A stretch of 64,000 nucleotides of DNA from Pratylenchus scribneri (lineage: Eukaryota > Nematoda > Chromadorea > Rhabditida > Pratylenchidae): NCBI GenBank assembly GCA_030063045.1, contig JAQSEB010000117.1, positions 186,001-250,000 of the forward strand, written 5' to 3'. Every line of letters starts with the position of its first letter. The first letter of the stretch is position 1. Shown here in pieces: positions 23,175 through 35,068 of the stretch. Both the position numbers and the translations under genes were made by a program. The notes below the pieces were generated by a model. That model made no database searches. It had not been told where the DNA came from and worked only from the letters and a program-made list of their open reading frames with translations.

Positions 23175-26100
23175 ATGATAAAAAAGGAAAAATTAAGCTC
23201 AGAAATTACAAAAAAAATTAGAAGAAAAACACTGGAAAATTTCGAATTTCCTCACAGATCGATGATGAATTGGGGCGAAATTGAACAAAAGAAACAAAAA
23301 CATTGGAAGCGAAGGAGGAGACGGCTATTTGGGCCAATGGTTGCCGTAGATTTGGGTCATCAAACTGCCATTTTGTTATTTATTCTTTGCTTATTCGAAT
23401 TTGCCGACAATGTCGTTGGAATGGCCCAAAATTGTACCAAAAGAAGGGAGGAAGGAAGGAGCACATTGTTGATGGGAGAATCCAAATTGGAATGTCCATC
23501 TTTGCGGGCATTCAGCCAATTCAAATTTGATGCAAATTCAACAAATCAAATTGGCAATTTTGAGCTGAATTGTGGCGGAGAAGAAATGATGGAAAATGAA
23601 ACGATGAATGCATTGGGCCAAATTCAGAGGGAATTCCCAGCGTTGAGGTGCGAATTTTGTGCTTAAATTCAATATTAAGAATGAGAAATATCCATAAAGA
23701 ATTGCGCTATTTGTTTTATTAGTACTAATCTAGGGCTAAAGTTATTTGGGGCAAGAGTGGGCTTGGTTCACGCCCCGGACCTTCGTCGGGTGCCTAGGCC
23801 CCCAAATGACCCGAAATACGGGATAGGGATTTGAGGAGAAACAGCCTTTAAATTATTCTTTGCCTGTTGCGCGGAAAAAAAATGTCGAAAAGTGAAAATT
23901 TAGTGGCGAAATGAGTGGGTTTAAATTTAAAAAGGCAGATTGAGGCAATATTTGATTGATAGGATGACAGGGTGATTAGGCGAAAAGTGATGGGTACAGT
24001 AAGACAAATAGGAAGGGCCCTTTTAGGCATTATTGGCGCAGACAGATTTATAAAATTGTTTCAATTCCCCATTTATTTCAGGCAAATTTCCCTCCATAAT
24101 TGTTCAATTCAATTTGTTCATCAATTTGCCGCCTCCAAATTGTTGCCTTCCAATTTGGAATTGTTAAATTTGAGTGGAAATCGAGGAATGCGCGAATTTG
24201 GCTGGAAACAGATTGGCCAAAACCAATTAAAATTGTTGGATTTGGGCAGTAATGAATTGGAATGCCAAAATTGCGCAAATTCTTGGATGATTCAATCAAT
24301 GAAGGACCAAGACCAAAAACAATGGCCAATTCGGTAGAAAAATGGCAATATAAAAATAAATAAATATATTGGCCATTTCAGTAGTATATTCCCAACCATC
24401 CCTGAACGCCTCATTTTGCCGAACTCAATTAGGCACTGCCAATTTTCTGAATGTGCCGAGGAAAGTGCCAAATTTGCGGCCACAGAGGGATTGGGCAATT
24501 TACGGCTGGGTGATCGACTGGAAATGAAATGCAAATTCCGAACACAAAATGCCCTTCAAGTGGCCCTTTCTGCGCCAATTTTCATTTGGCCACTGAACGA
24601 AGAAGGGGATAAAAATGAGGAAAATGATGTCAAAATTGATGGGAATGGCACAATTAATAATGGGGGAGAGAAGGTCAGTCCAATTCAATACGTTTTCCAT
24701 TAATAAATGGATGGTATTTTTATTTGCCAAAAAACATTCAATAGCGAAAAAATTATAGCCGTACAGTTCATTGTTTTGTCCTCGATCCAAACCATATATA
24801 TATATCCAATCGATAGATCTCATTAAGGAACATCGTTGGATAATAATTTTGTTTAGATTTAATCAATTTTAAATTAGTTTTGAATCAAAATGAGAGATGG
24901 TTCAAACGGTTTAATACCCTTCACTTTTGATCAAACCATGACAAATTATAAACCATTCGATGCGTCATGACGGAATGTATTAATTGGTTTTAGGGTTTGA
25001 TGGCCTAGGACAAACCATTGAACAACTATAATCTTTTAGCCATTTTCAATACATAATCTTTACGACATTTGCAATGTTTTTTTTCGCCATTTTAATATTT
25101 TCATTAACAAATTAACTATTATTCCACTAATAATATCATTCACCTAATAAATGGTTTTTAACCCTATTTTTACTATTCCAGTTCCAAACAACAAAATTGT
25201 TGCCAGCCGAAAATGCAGCCCTCCTTCGAATTGCCCGCCTTCAAAGTGAACATCTTGGCTATTTGGCCTGTCGTTGTTTACATTGCAATGTGCCTCATTT
25301 TGACATTGTTGAACTCCGCTTTCCAGTGCCCATTTCCGTGCATATTCCATCCGGGAATCCGCCTGGGGAAAGGCATTTAATTTTGCATGGATTCCCATTG
25401 GATGGGCCCATTCAAATGGAAATCCAATGGACGGAGGAGAATTGGACGGAAACACGGGAATTTGATTGGAATGACCAAAAGTTGGTTCAATTCCGAAAAT
25501 TTGCCTAAATATTCCAATCATTCAGCGATCATCATGGCCAAATCCAAACTCGATTATTCTTCAATGGCTCATTGGCAATTCGGCCCGAATTTGGCCATTC
25601 CCAATTCTTCCTTCGCTATTTTTCCCTCTCCATCCATGAATGCACCGGTTGTGAACATTCCCAAGGCGGTGGCACATTTCACTTTCGAATTTGTGTTGGC
25701 AAAAATGCGGAAAAAAAAGAAGTTGGCGTGAAGGAAAATTGTGCCGAATTAACGCATCGAATTGAGCCACCGGTGTATTCAATTTCACAGAGGAAGGCAA
25801 GTTAAACTTGTTTATTTATTGAACCTTTTATGGCATTCATCCTAATTAAAAATAAGCCATTCATTTGAACGTTTTTGTAGGATTTCCTCGGCGCCCAATT
25901 GCCTTCCAATTCGCCATTCTCATTTTTGCATTTTCTCATCTCAATTCCGCCTATTCTGCTTAGTTTGGCCCTTTTGACATTGGGCGCAAGAATGGTTTGG
26001 CGGCTGAAGCAGCGAATGGCTATCCGGGAGAAGTTGAAGCGAAGAGGCAGACGCGCAAGCCGAAATACACAGAGGACCGAAGAAACGTAAGGAAAATGGC

Positions 26101-28672
26101 AAAAAGATGAACTTTTTTTTGATCGGTTATTTTAGCCAGTTTGGGATTAGAATTAATTTAAAGAGAATTGGGTCTAACTCTAATACTAATGCCTATAAGT
26201 ATTAGTCATAATCTAGGGCTAAAATGGTTTGGGACAAGAGCTGAGTCAAGGCTATCACTCTGGGCCTTAAGCCAGAGGCCTAAAAGTCCTCCAGTGGCCC
26301 AATGAATGGAATGGGGATATGGAGAAACTCGACTTTATTCTTTATTAATTATATTGGGAAATTTTGATAAAAATGTGAAGGGAAAAATAACACAAGAGAG
26401 GAAAAAGGGTGGGTTAAAAAAGCAGATTTGGGGCAATATTTGATTGATGGGGTGACAGGTGATGGGGTGATTAGGCAAAAATTGGGGGTACAGTAAGACA
26501 ACTAGGAAATGCCCCTATGAATTGTTGGCTTGACAGTTAATATTCACAGATATCAATTATAGGATTTATTCAATTCAATAAATGTTTTTTTTCCTAATTT
26601 CTCCTTTATGAACTCCTCTTGATTATCATTGTAAAAGAGTCAATTTTTGTTTGTATTTTCCCAGGAGTATTCCATTGGACACGATGTCCCGGAGTTTGTC
26701 CCTTTCCAATTATATTCAAAGCCAATTACACGTTCCATTGATTGATTCACGCGAATTACAATTGAATGAACGCATTGGAAAGGTTTAAAAATGGGAAATT
26801 TGCAAAATTGAAATCAATTTTTTTCAGGGCGCTTTTGGAGAAGTCTATGTTGCAATTTGGCGCCGTCCATTGAGGACATTGACGGTAGAGGAAGAGGAGG
26901 AAAGCAATGATTCATCATTGGTGTTGACACCAAAAGAAAGTGGCCAACAAAATCCACAACAAAATGGGCCGAATAATGGGGAAAAGGAACCACGAAAAGT
27001 GGCCGTCAAAATGTTGACCAGCATTCAAATGGACGCTGAAATGGACAGGGAGGCAGCATTGTTGGCCAGATTGGAGCATCCAAATGTGCTTCGAATGTTC
27101 GGAATTGCCCATTGGAGTGGCCAAATTGCATTGGTGTTGGAATTAATGAATTTGGGAGATTTGAGGTAAAATTGAAGTGCATTGTAATTTTTTTAAGTTA
27201 AGGGAAAATTTTTGAACGATTATTCATTTTTGGACAATATTTTCTTCCCATTTTGACTAAATTCCAATGATTTCAGAATTTTCAAAAAACCTCTTATTAA
27301 TTCCCCACCTTCTAATAATTCCCAACTTCGATTTTGAGTCTATAGTTCCTGCAATGCTAGGGAGAACTTTTAAAAATAATTTTATTGCATTTTCTTATTT
27401 CCCAAAAACTACAAAATAACATAATAATTTGGCCAAAAATATCCACAAATTAAGGAATTAGAACTATAACAATTTATCCCAATTTTAAGAGAATAATTCC
27501 CCATGGAAAATTAAAAGAGGTCATATAGACAATTTATTGGAGGAATACTTTATAATTTCCGTCATTAAATGTATTGCCATTTGCCATCAATATACATAAT
27601 TAATTTATTATATTTCAGGAATTATTTGCGCAATCGGGAGCCTCGATGCAATAATTATGCCCAATTCCCCCCGGCACTTTTGCAAACCGAATTAGTGGAC
27701 ATTTGCATTCAAGTCAATTGCCTAAAATCATTCAATAATTTTCTCAATTTTTTTCAGATTTGCGAAGGCCTTTGCTATCTGGCCCAGCAGCAAATTGTCC
27801 ATCGAGATTTGGCCGCAAGGAATTGCCTCGTTTCCGGTGAATCCGATTTGCATTGTTGCTCGGCAGCATTTCGACCTTCAATTTGTGTGAAAATCTCCGA
27901 TTTTGGAATGTCCCGTCGATTGTATGCTTCGGCGGAATATTATCGAATGCAGGACAAGAAAACGGCTTTGCCCGTTCGGTGGGTATTAATTAGTCCTAAT
28001 CTAGGACTAAATGCCCAGGCCTTCGCTAGAAGTCTAAGTTCCCAATGGTCCAATGAATTGGATGAGAATAAATAAAACTCGACTTTATTCTTTATTAATT
28101 GTACGGGAAAAAATGTGATAATAAAGTGAAGGAAAAGCGTTTGGAGAGGAAAAAGGGTTGGTTTATCTAATGTGGATTGGGGCAATATTTGATTGACAGG
28201 TGACGGGCTGATTAGGTAAAAGGTGGGGGTACAGTAGGGCAAAGAGGAAAGGCCCTTGGAGACTGTAGAGGCATTGACAATGGGAATTGTCGAAAAATAA
28301 TTTGAAATATTCCATATTTAATACCCAAATATTCCAACGAATTTAATTTAATCATTTTACAGATGGATGCCTCCTGAATGCCTGTCCAGCGGAAAATTCA
28401 CGCCCCAATCGGACATTTGGTCATTCGGGGTTCTCCTTTTCGAAATATTCACATTCGGCGGAATGCCATTTGCCGCCCTCTCCAATGGGGAAGTGCTGAC
28501 GGCAGTGTTGGGTGGAATGAGGCCAGAAGTGCCTGAAAAATGTCGACCGGAATTTGCCGAACTAATGCGCGAATGTTGGCATCGAAGTGCGCATAAACGG
28601 ATTGGGGCATTGGATGCATTGCAGAGGCTCCGGAAAATCCAAGAGCAAGGGCCAGCCGGGCCACTTATATAA
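23175..28672 (+). CDS. trk-1: Trk-type receptor tyrosine kinase (LRR ectodomain), 11 exons
   Basis: Predicted neurotrophin-receptor-like kinase of the plasma membrane. Exons: 23175 (or the ATG at 23262)-23647, 24082-24333, 24382-24673, 25182-25480, 25526-25796, 25881-26086, 26665-26782, 26828-27165, 27619-27712, 27758-27978 and 28363-28672. The order is a signal-anchor ([18 protein letters not shown]), leucine-rich repeats ([25 protein letters not shown]) with a Cys cap, a Cys-bearing Ig-like ectodomain, and a membrane span ([19 protein letters not shown]). In the kinase, the glycine loop is IGKGAFGEV, the ATP Lys is in VAVKML, the C-helix Glu is in [14 protein letters not shown], and the catalytic loop is [25 protein letters not shown] and PVRWMPPE follow. 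All catalytic residues are present. Oddities: an acidic insert of about 40 residues between the glycine loop and the ATP Lys; a long insert before DFG; four rather than three residues between the activation-loop tyrosines; and a C-terminus ending soon after the kinase with no PLC-gamma-type tyrosine tail. One intron is GC-AG (donor at 25797). Three introns hold copies of the intronic repeat. Confidence 0.88.
23717..24046 (+). mobile_element. Intronic non-autonomous repeat, copy C
   Basis: Lies in the first intron of the Trk-type gene (23648-24081), which it nearly fills. Left end tattagtactaatctaggg; right part ggcaatatttgattgatagg, gggtacagtaagacaaatag and a diverged terminus. Same orientation as the gene. 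Confidence 0.75.
26200..26538 (+). mobile_element. Intronic non-autonomous repeat, copy D
   Basis: Inside the Trk-type intron 26087-26664, sense orientation. Shares tattagtcataatctaggg at the left, ggcaatatttgattgatggg and gggggtacagtaagacaact at the right, and a shared internal gactttattctttattaatt. Confidence 0.75.
27990..28281 (+). mobile_element. Intronic non-autonomous repeat, copy E
   Basis: Begins only about 11 bases after the splice donor of the Trk-type intron 27979-28362 and fills most of it. Left end attagtcctaatctaggac, internal gactttattctttattaatt shared with copy D, right end gggggtacagtagggcaaag and gcattgacaat. Sense orientation. Confidence 0.75.
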
Positions 28673-29781
28673 TTTTTATTTATTTTATTTGTTATTTTTC
28701 TATTTTTTTCTTGCCAAATTCTAGTTCAAAATATCCGGTTATAAAATTGTATTAAAATCAAATGAATTCACATATTTTATTTGTTTATTTTTATTTCTTT
28801 TGGTTGATACTCATTCTCAACTTTTCATAATCATAATTTAATTATAAACCACATCCATTCATTCACCACATATTCAATATATTTGTGAACATACAAAACA
28901 AAATCAAATCGCGCGCATTTATTTCAACAAAAATATATTAATATTTTTTGTTGCGCAAAACAAAATTTGATTCAATTCGATCATCGCAAAAAACACAGCC
29001 AAATTTCGGGTAAAATTTTCCTACATTTCATTACTTTTCAGTTCTTTCCTTCCATTCTTTTATTCATATAAAATATTGTATTTTTAATTAACCAATTCCG
29101 AATATTTCTGCTTACCTACATTAAACTCTTTCTATCAGTCTCTAAACTTTGAAACTTTGAAATGATCTTCTAATTTTCTTTTGGAAAATATTCCAATTCC
29201 TTAAATTAAAAACATATTATTTTTATTTTTAATATTTTTTGGTCAATTTTATGTCCCTATTTATATTTTATTTTGTATAAAATTTGATAAATAATTTTTT
29301 TTCCAATTAAATATTTTATGTTCGACAGAAAAGAGATATAAAAGTCGATCGGATTTTTACAAAAATGTTTATAGAAATTTTATATTGTTGATTTCATTTT
29401 TTTGGGAGAAAACTTGAATTGCTAAATTCATTTATGCAAATAAAAAAACGAAATATTCTGAATTCGTTTTCCGTTAAAAATGCTTGTTAAGAAAATTTAC
29501 TACGGTAAATGAAATTTTAAATTTTATGCAACGAATTTTTATTTTTTTAGTTAAATGACATTTCGTCTCACAACGTAAAAATAAAATTAAAAATCACAAT
29601 TCGCATTTCGCAATCGAATCGCGAGTCGAATTCCGAATGTCGAACAATGCGATTGCGATGAATCAGAATCAAATTTTTCCACATGAAAATTAAGGAAATA
29701 GGACATTTTTTAAATCAATACTTAAAAAAGCATTCAAATTGCTTTTAATTTTATTAATTTTTATAGAAAATTTCACAACAA
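28673..29781. other. AT-rich intergenic region
   Basis: Very AT-rich, with no supported coding frame. A patch of short tcgaat/tcgcga-type words lies at 29590-29665. It separates the Trk-type gene from the SART3-like gene and presumably holds the latter's promoter. Confidence 0.45.
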
Positions 29782-32076
29782 ATGACAACCGAAACTGAAT
29801 GGACTGTCGAAAAATTGCAACAAGAACTGCTGAACGTGGAAAAACGTGGCAACTTCAATTATGCAGACATAATTCCACTTTGGGAGAAGGCAAAGGAAAA
29901 AATTGAAAATGAGGAACAGGCGGTCTCCCTCTACACAACATTCATTTATTTGACACGGCGACACATTCAGAGTCAAGGTTTTTGTTTTTGATATCAAACA
30001 TTGATGGAATTATGTGATTTTCAGGTTCCCAAGATTATTCAAAAGTTGATGAATTATTCAAGGAGGCCATCGAATTTATTGGCGAATGTTTTGGCGAAGA
30101 GGAATTCATCACAGAGGCCAGTGCCAAATTACAAAAGAATTATGCCTATTTTCTCTACACAAAAATGAGGACGCCTGAACCGGTTTAATATTAAAAGTAA
30201 AATAGATATAATTTAAATTTTTTTAAAAGGCTCGACAAATTTGGTCCAATTTGTTGGAATATGAATCCGGTCCATTCGCTTGGATTGAGGCAATTTCGCT
30301 GGAACGAGCATATGGCAGCATTGAGCATGCACGGCTGCTATTCTACAATGCATTGGAGGCGGTCACCTTTCGGCCACATGACATTTTTGCTGCATTTGTT
30401 CAATTTGAACGGGAGGAGGGCACACGGGAAGACTTGGACCGGGCATTGGAATGCATAAATGCAAAGGCAGCCGAATTCAATGCGCGGACAGAGCAACATC
30501 AATATTTTAGGTTTCTTTGATAAATTTGTAAAATTTATTTAATTAATTTTTTGAAATGAATATCAAAAATTTAATTCAGGAAAAAATTTTCAGGCAAAAA
30601 CAGGACCGAATCCATGGAAAAGAGACACAATCTAAACAACCTCAACAACAGCGGAAAGGAAGACCACAAAAACAACAGCAAAATGGAAGGGAAAAGAGGG
30701 ATGGAGAAGGGGCGGGTAAACCAGTCAGGGATCGGCAACAAAATCAATCAAACAAAAATGTGAGGCAAAAGCAACCGGCTGGAAAGCAGCAAAATCAACG
30801 AAAAATGGTTTATATTTTATATTTTTTTTGCAAAATATATAGGATAATTTAAAGGAATATTGCATTTAATTGGATTATTTAAATTAATTAATTTAGTACA
30901 AATAAATAATTACATTTTTTCACAACAGACCACCATCAAAAACGAAGAGAAAATGGCCTTGGAGGAGGAAAAAGCACCGGCCGGCACATTCCAAACGAGC
31001 GCAGCACCAATTGGACCAATAATTCCGGGAATGGCAATGGAGACGAAAGAGGAGGAAAAAATCGAAGAACAGCAAAAAATTGGGCCGAAAATGGACGAAG
31101 TTCAACCACAAAAAATGGAAATGGACGATGGAATGGAGGAAGAAGTGGAGGAAAAAATGGCCGAAAATGTTGAGGAAGAGGATTCCACCGGAGGAGGCCG
31201 AAAAAGACGACGACAAATCAGCGATGAATCGGGAAAGGCGGCGGCACCATTCCCTTATGGGACTTCGCTGGAGAAGAACAAATTATACGTCAAACAATTG
31301 CATTTTGGGTGCAAAGCCGAGGAATTGAAGGTAAATTTTGGTAAATTTTATTAATATTTTAAATAATTTAATACATTTTTCAGGAATTTTTTGGTCGTTT
31401 CGGCAAAGTTCTGGACGCCAGAATTGTGACAAAATGGAATGGAAAATCGAAAGGATGTGCCTATGTGGATTTTGCCACCGATGAGGAGGCCGGTGCCGCC
31501 GTTATGGGCGCAGATGGGGCCGAAATTCGAGGTAATCCCCAGCCCAGATAAGGGCATTTTATGTATAAAAATTAAATTTAAGGTCGAAAAATTGCCGTTT
31601 TCTTGAGCAATCCACCACAAAAACGACCGAGAATGGAATCTGGTGAGGCACCGGAGGGTGGAGATGGTGGCCAAAAATTACCGAAGGCAGAAAAAGAACA
31701 AACGGCACCAAAAAAGACATTGGGCCAAGGCAGTTATGGTCTTTTTGCGCCTCGTTCTGTGGCCACAACTTCATCCTCGGCCGCACAACGCGCTGGGAAA
31801 GGTTTAATTACTTAATTATAATTTTTTTCAATAATAAATTCCAATTTAATAGGTGGCCGGCTGGCATTGTTGCCCCGAAGTATAAGCAAAACGGCAGCGG
31901 TCATCACCGATCCATCGACTTCGGCCCAATCCTCCATCAATTCCACACTTTCCCCAATGGGCGCGGTCACACACGGCACAGAGGAAATGAATTTGAGCAC
32001 CGGCGGAGCACAAAATAAAATTGGAAGAAATGAAGATGGAAAGAAAGAGGACACTGACAATGGAGGAGGAAATTAA
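29782..32076 (+). CDS. sart-3: SART3/Prp24-like U4/U6 snRNP recycling factor, reduced form
   Basis: SART3 binds U6 snRNA and promotes U4/U6 re-annealing in the nucleus. Exons: 29782-29977, 30025-30182, 30230-30510, 30594-30807, 30929-31330, 31384-31531, 31583-31801 and 31853-32076. The N-terminal third has helical HAT-type repeats (ARQIWSNLLEYE..., AWIEAISLERAYGSIEHARL, AFVQFEREEGTREDLDRALE). These correspond to the C-terminal HAT repeats of animal SART3. A Lys/Gln/Glu-rich linker with a GGGRKRRRQ basic signal follows. One RRM comes next: PYGTSLEKNKLYVKQLHF, then GKSKGCAYVDFATDEEAGAA and RKIAVFLSNPPQKR. This equals SART3 RRM2, including the S-T/S-L-E-K-x-K-L lead-in. GGRLALLPRSI matches the post-RRM motif. 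RRM1, the N-terminal HAT half and a clear C-terminal LSm-binding motif were not found. Either this species has a shortened protein or part of the gene is unmodelled. Confidence 0.85.
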
Positions 32077-32279
32077 ATGGATCTCAAAAATATGATTATT
32101 GATTGATTGAACCCATTATTTTATTTTTGTTGAAATTATCCACTTTTTCCATTTACAACAATTTTAAATTTATTTAATTTTGATTTAATTTTATTTATTT
32201 TGAAATTGGATATTTTTCCATTAAATAATTCTGAATTGGAACAATTTTAATTCAAAAAATGCAATTTTAAGATTGAAAA

Positions 32280-35068
32280 ATGCCCGCGCAAAACGGGACC
32301 ATCAGCGGCCGAAAAACAAAAATGAATGGTGGAATGGGGATGATGGCCGCCGGATGTTCCAAGGACGATAATTTGTTGTACATTTCATCGGATGAATCAT
32401 GCGATGGTTTGCTTTTTGCATTTAATTAAATATACAAAAATAAATTAATTAAAATTGAATGAACATTTCAATGATAAATTGAGTTTAAATTCAATGGCCA
32501 ATAATAATAGTTAATGTTCATGAATTAATTAATTACACTTCATTTTAATTATTCTCATCAAATTAAATTGAAATTATTTTTGCAGAGGAGGATTTGTCCA
32601 TCGAGAAGACTGCATTACGGCGAGTGGCCATCATCGACACGGCAAATGTTTTGCATCAATGTGCCAAATCCACGCCATCCCTTTGGGCAGGATTTGATGA
32701 AGCGTTGGTTTTTAATTATTAAACAAAAATTTATCATGGAAAATTAAACAAAAACAAAAAAAAAATAAAATTTGCAAAATTTTAAAAAATTTGCATACAT
32801 TTGGAATGGACCAAGAAAATACACGCATTCACGGGAAATGCCCTCAGCGCCAAAAGTGATCCGCCTCGATAGAAACCACCAATCCCCTTTAGCCAATTCC
32901 CTCTTTTGTCCTTCCTTCCTTCGGCATAAATTTGCCGGCAAATTTCGCTTAATTTTTTTCCATTTTCATCAATTTTAGAATTATTTTCTGCCGCCTGAAG
33001 TCGATTTTTGATCAATTCAAAAGGGCAAATAATCCACCAAGAAAGGGAACCGGCCAATCCACCGGACAAAAGCTGAAAATATTGGGAATAAAAATCATTT
33101 GGCCAAACTGGTTCCCACACCTTTTTCCGCCCTTACGCACCCCAAAAATGGTTTATATACCCCCAAAAACCCTTTCCAAATTTTTTTCATCTAAAAAAAA
33201 TCATTTGCCCATAGCGGGATTCGAACTCACGACTCCCCCGCTCTGCTTCCCCATTCCCTTCCCAGATAGGACAAAAAAACTTTCAAAAAAAAATTCCCAA
33301 AATTAACCTCAATGATATTCTCTTTCAATTTGGTGCTGGTTTTTCCATTGTTAAAATTATTATTTCGGAATGCACTGCGAAAATGTTCATAGGCGGGAAT
33401 GTAAAATAAATAGCCGATTATGTCCCGCCAAAACATTGCCTTCCCTCCTCGATAAAGTCCAATCCATCCATTTTCCCCAACAATTTTGAGGGCACAATCA
33501 AATGGGCCCGAATATTTTCGAATATTATTTGAATTGGAATATTGTTGGGTCTGGATGGAAAATAAAATTTATTTGAGAGCGGAAATTTGCCTGCAATTTA
33601 GTTTTAATTAATTCAATTGGGATAGCCGGAATCAATTGGCAAAGGGCGCCCACGGTTGAAGCAAAAATTATCTGAAAATTATTGGGAATGAAAAATATAA
33701 AAAAAATTTTCTGAAAATTATTGGGAATGAAAAATATAAAAAAAATTTAAAAATTGAATTTTAATTTATTCGAAAAATTTCCAGAAAATGCGACGCAATT
33801 GGTGTTCTTTGGCTGACTCGCGAATTGATTCGCCAGGGTTTCGACATCAAATTGTTCATTCCAAATTCATATATGGCCGGCCCATTTGCGGATAACGTTT
33901 CGGAAAATTTCATTCTTGAGGTTTTTTTAAATTATTTAAAAATTATTTATCAAATGAAAGTTTCCAAAAAATTAGGACATTTTAAACTATTAATAGATTT
34001 TTTTTGGAGTTTTTTTCGGACTTAAATGCTTAGATTTCTATAAACCAATTATAATAATATATTCGGTTAATTTATAAATTCTCATTTCCACACTAGGAAT
34101 TGCGCGACCTTGGCCTTTTGACCATCATTTATGACCATTGCCACGATGATATCCTCATGTTGGAATATGCCAAAATCACGGGTGGCTTCATCATTTCCAA
34201 TGACAAATATCGCGACCACGAAATGGATTTCAAGACACGGGACCACGATGCGGTCAAAATCATTCGGGAACGGGTTGTTCGCTTTCATTTTCAAAAGTAT
34301 ATTCCATTTTTAAATTTAATTTAATTTTAATATTTTTAAGGCTGAATTTTGAGGACAAAATGGTTCGAAAATGGTTGGGTCGAGGTGGCCAAGAATTGAT
34401 GAGTTCGCCAAAAGCAAATTCCTATTTGGGCATTGAATGCGTTTTGAAGCCGCCGAGTATGAGTGAGTTCCACACAAAAATAATTTAAATGCATTTTTTA
34501 TGTATAGATGCAATGTATTCATGGGACCAAAGGGGCGATGAAACGCACGGAATTGTTTTCCACCAACGGATGCTGCGAAGCCAACGAACAGCGGAGAAAT
34601 GCCTCGAAAGATTGAATTGTATTTGCGAATTTATGCGGGTATATTTTATATTTATTTGTTACATAAATTAATTATATTTTTCGGATAATTAATTAAAAAA
34701 TATTTATTGATTTTAATTTCCTCTTTAATTTTCAGTTGCGTTTTTGCGAAATCAAATTTATTAAACCGGAACTGCCGGATTGGCTTGAACCAGAACATCA
34801 ATTGATCAAGTTTGGAACATTTTGGTCTAAATTTACGAGATGGCAAAGAGAAGGTCGACTGAGGAGGAAGGAGCAGAAGAAAATGTGCGATTTTTATGGA
34901 TACCAGGGAGAAGCGGAAAAGGAAGAAAATTGGACGAATTCGCAACGAAACAACAGAAGAGGAGGAGGAGAGTCAAATTCGAGTGCAACTCCACCAAAAT
35001 CGAGGATTATGGCATACAATGGGGTGGATGATGACAGCAGCAGACGAGATATTTGGAAAGAAGAATGA
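32280..35068 (+). CDS. NYN-domain ribonuclease of the Regnase/ZC3H12 type, interlocked with an SLC25 gene
   Basis: Predicted endoribonuclease acting on mRNA. Exons: 32280-32406, 32586-32707, 33785-33920, 34097-about 34298, about 34341-34462, about 34509-34636 and about 34736-35068. The NYN/PIN core starts with RRVAIIDTANVLHQCAK (first catalytic Asp). It continues with LTRELIRQGFDIKLFIPNS, the acidic pair in YDHCHDDILMLEYAKI, and GGFIISNDKYRDHEMDF with two more acidic residues, as in Regnase-1 (D-G-S-N-V, D-D-R, S-N-D-x-Y-R-D). No CCCH zinc finger is visible. The C-terminal part is basic and unassigned. The join 32707 to 33785 is out of phase by one base in this model, so a microexon or a lesion is likely. 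Intron 32708-33784 contains three exons of the minus-strand carrier gene. Confidence 0.8.

Noticed and set aside
33205..33275. B-box-like gttcgaatccc on the minus strand inside the SLC25 intron as a tRNA gene
   Set aside because: No A box or D arm at the right distance and acceptor pairing is poor; at most a tRNA-derived relic.
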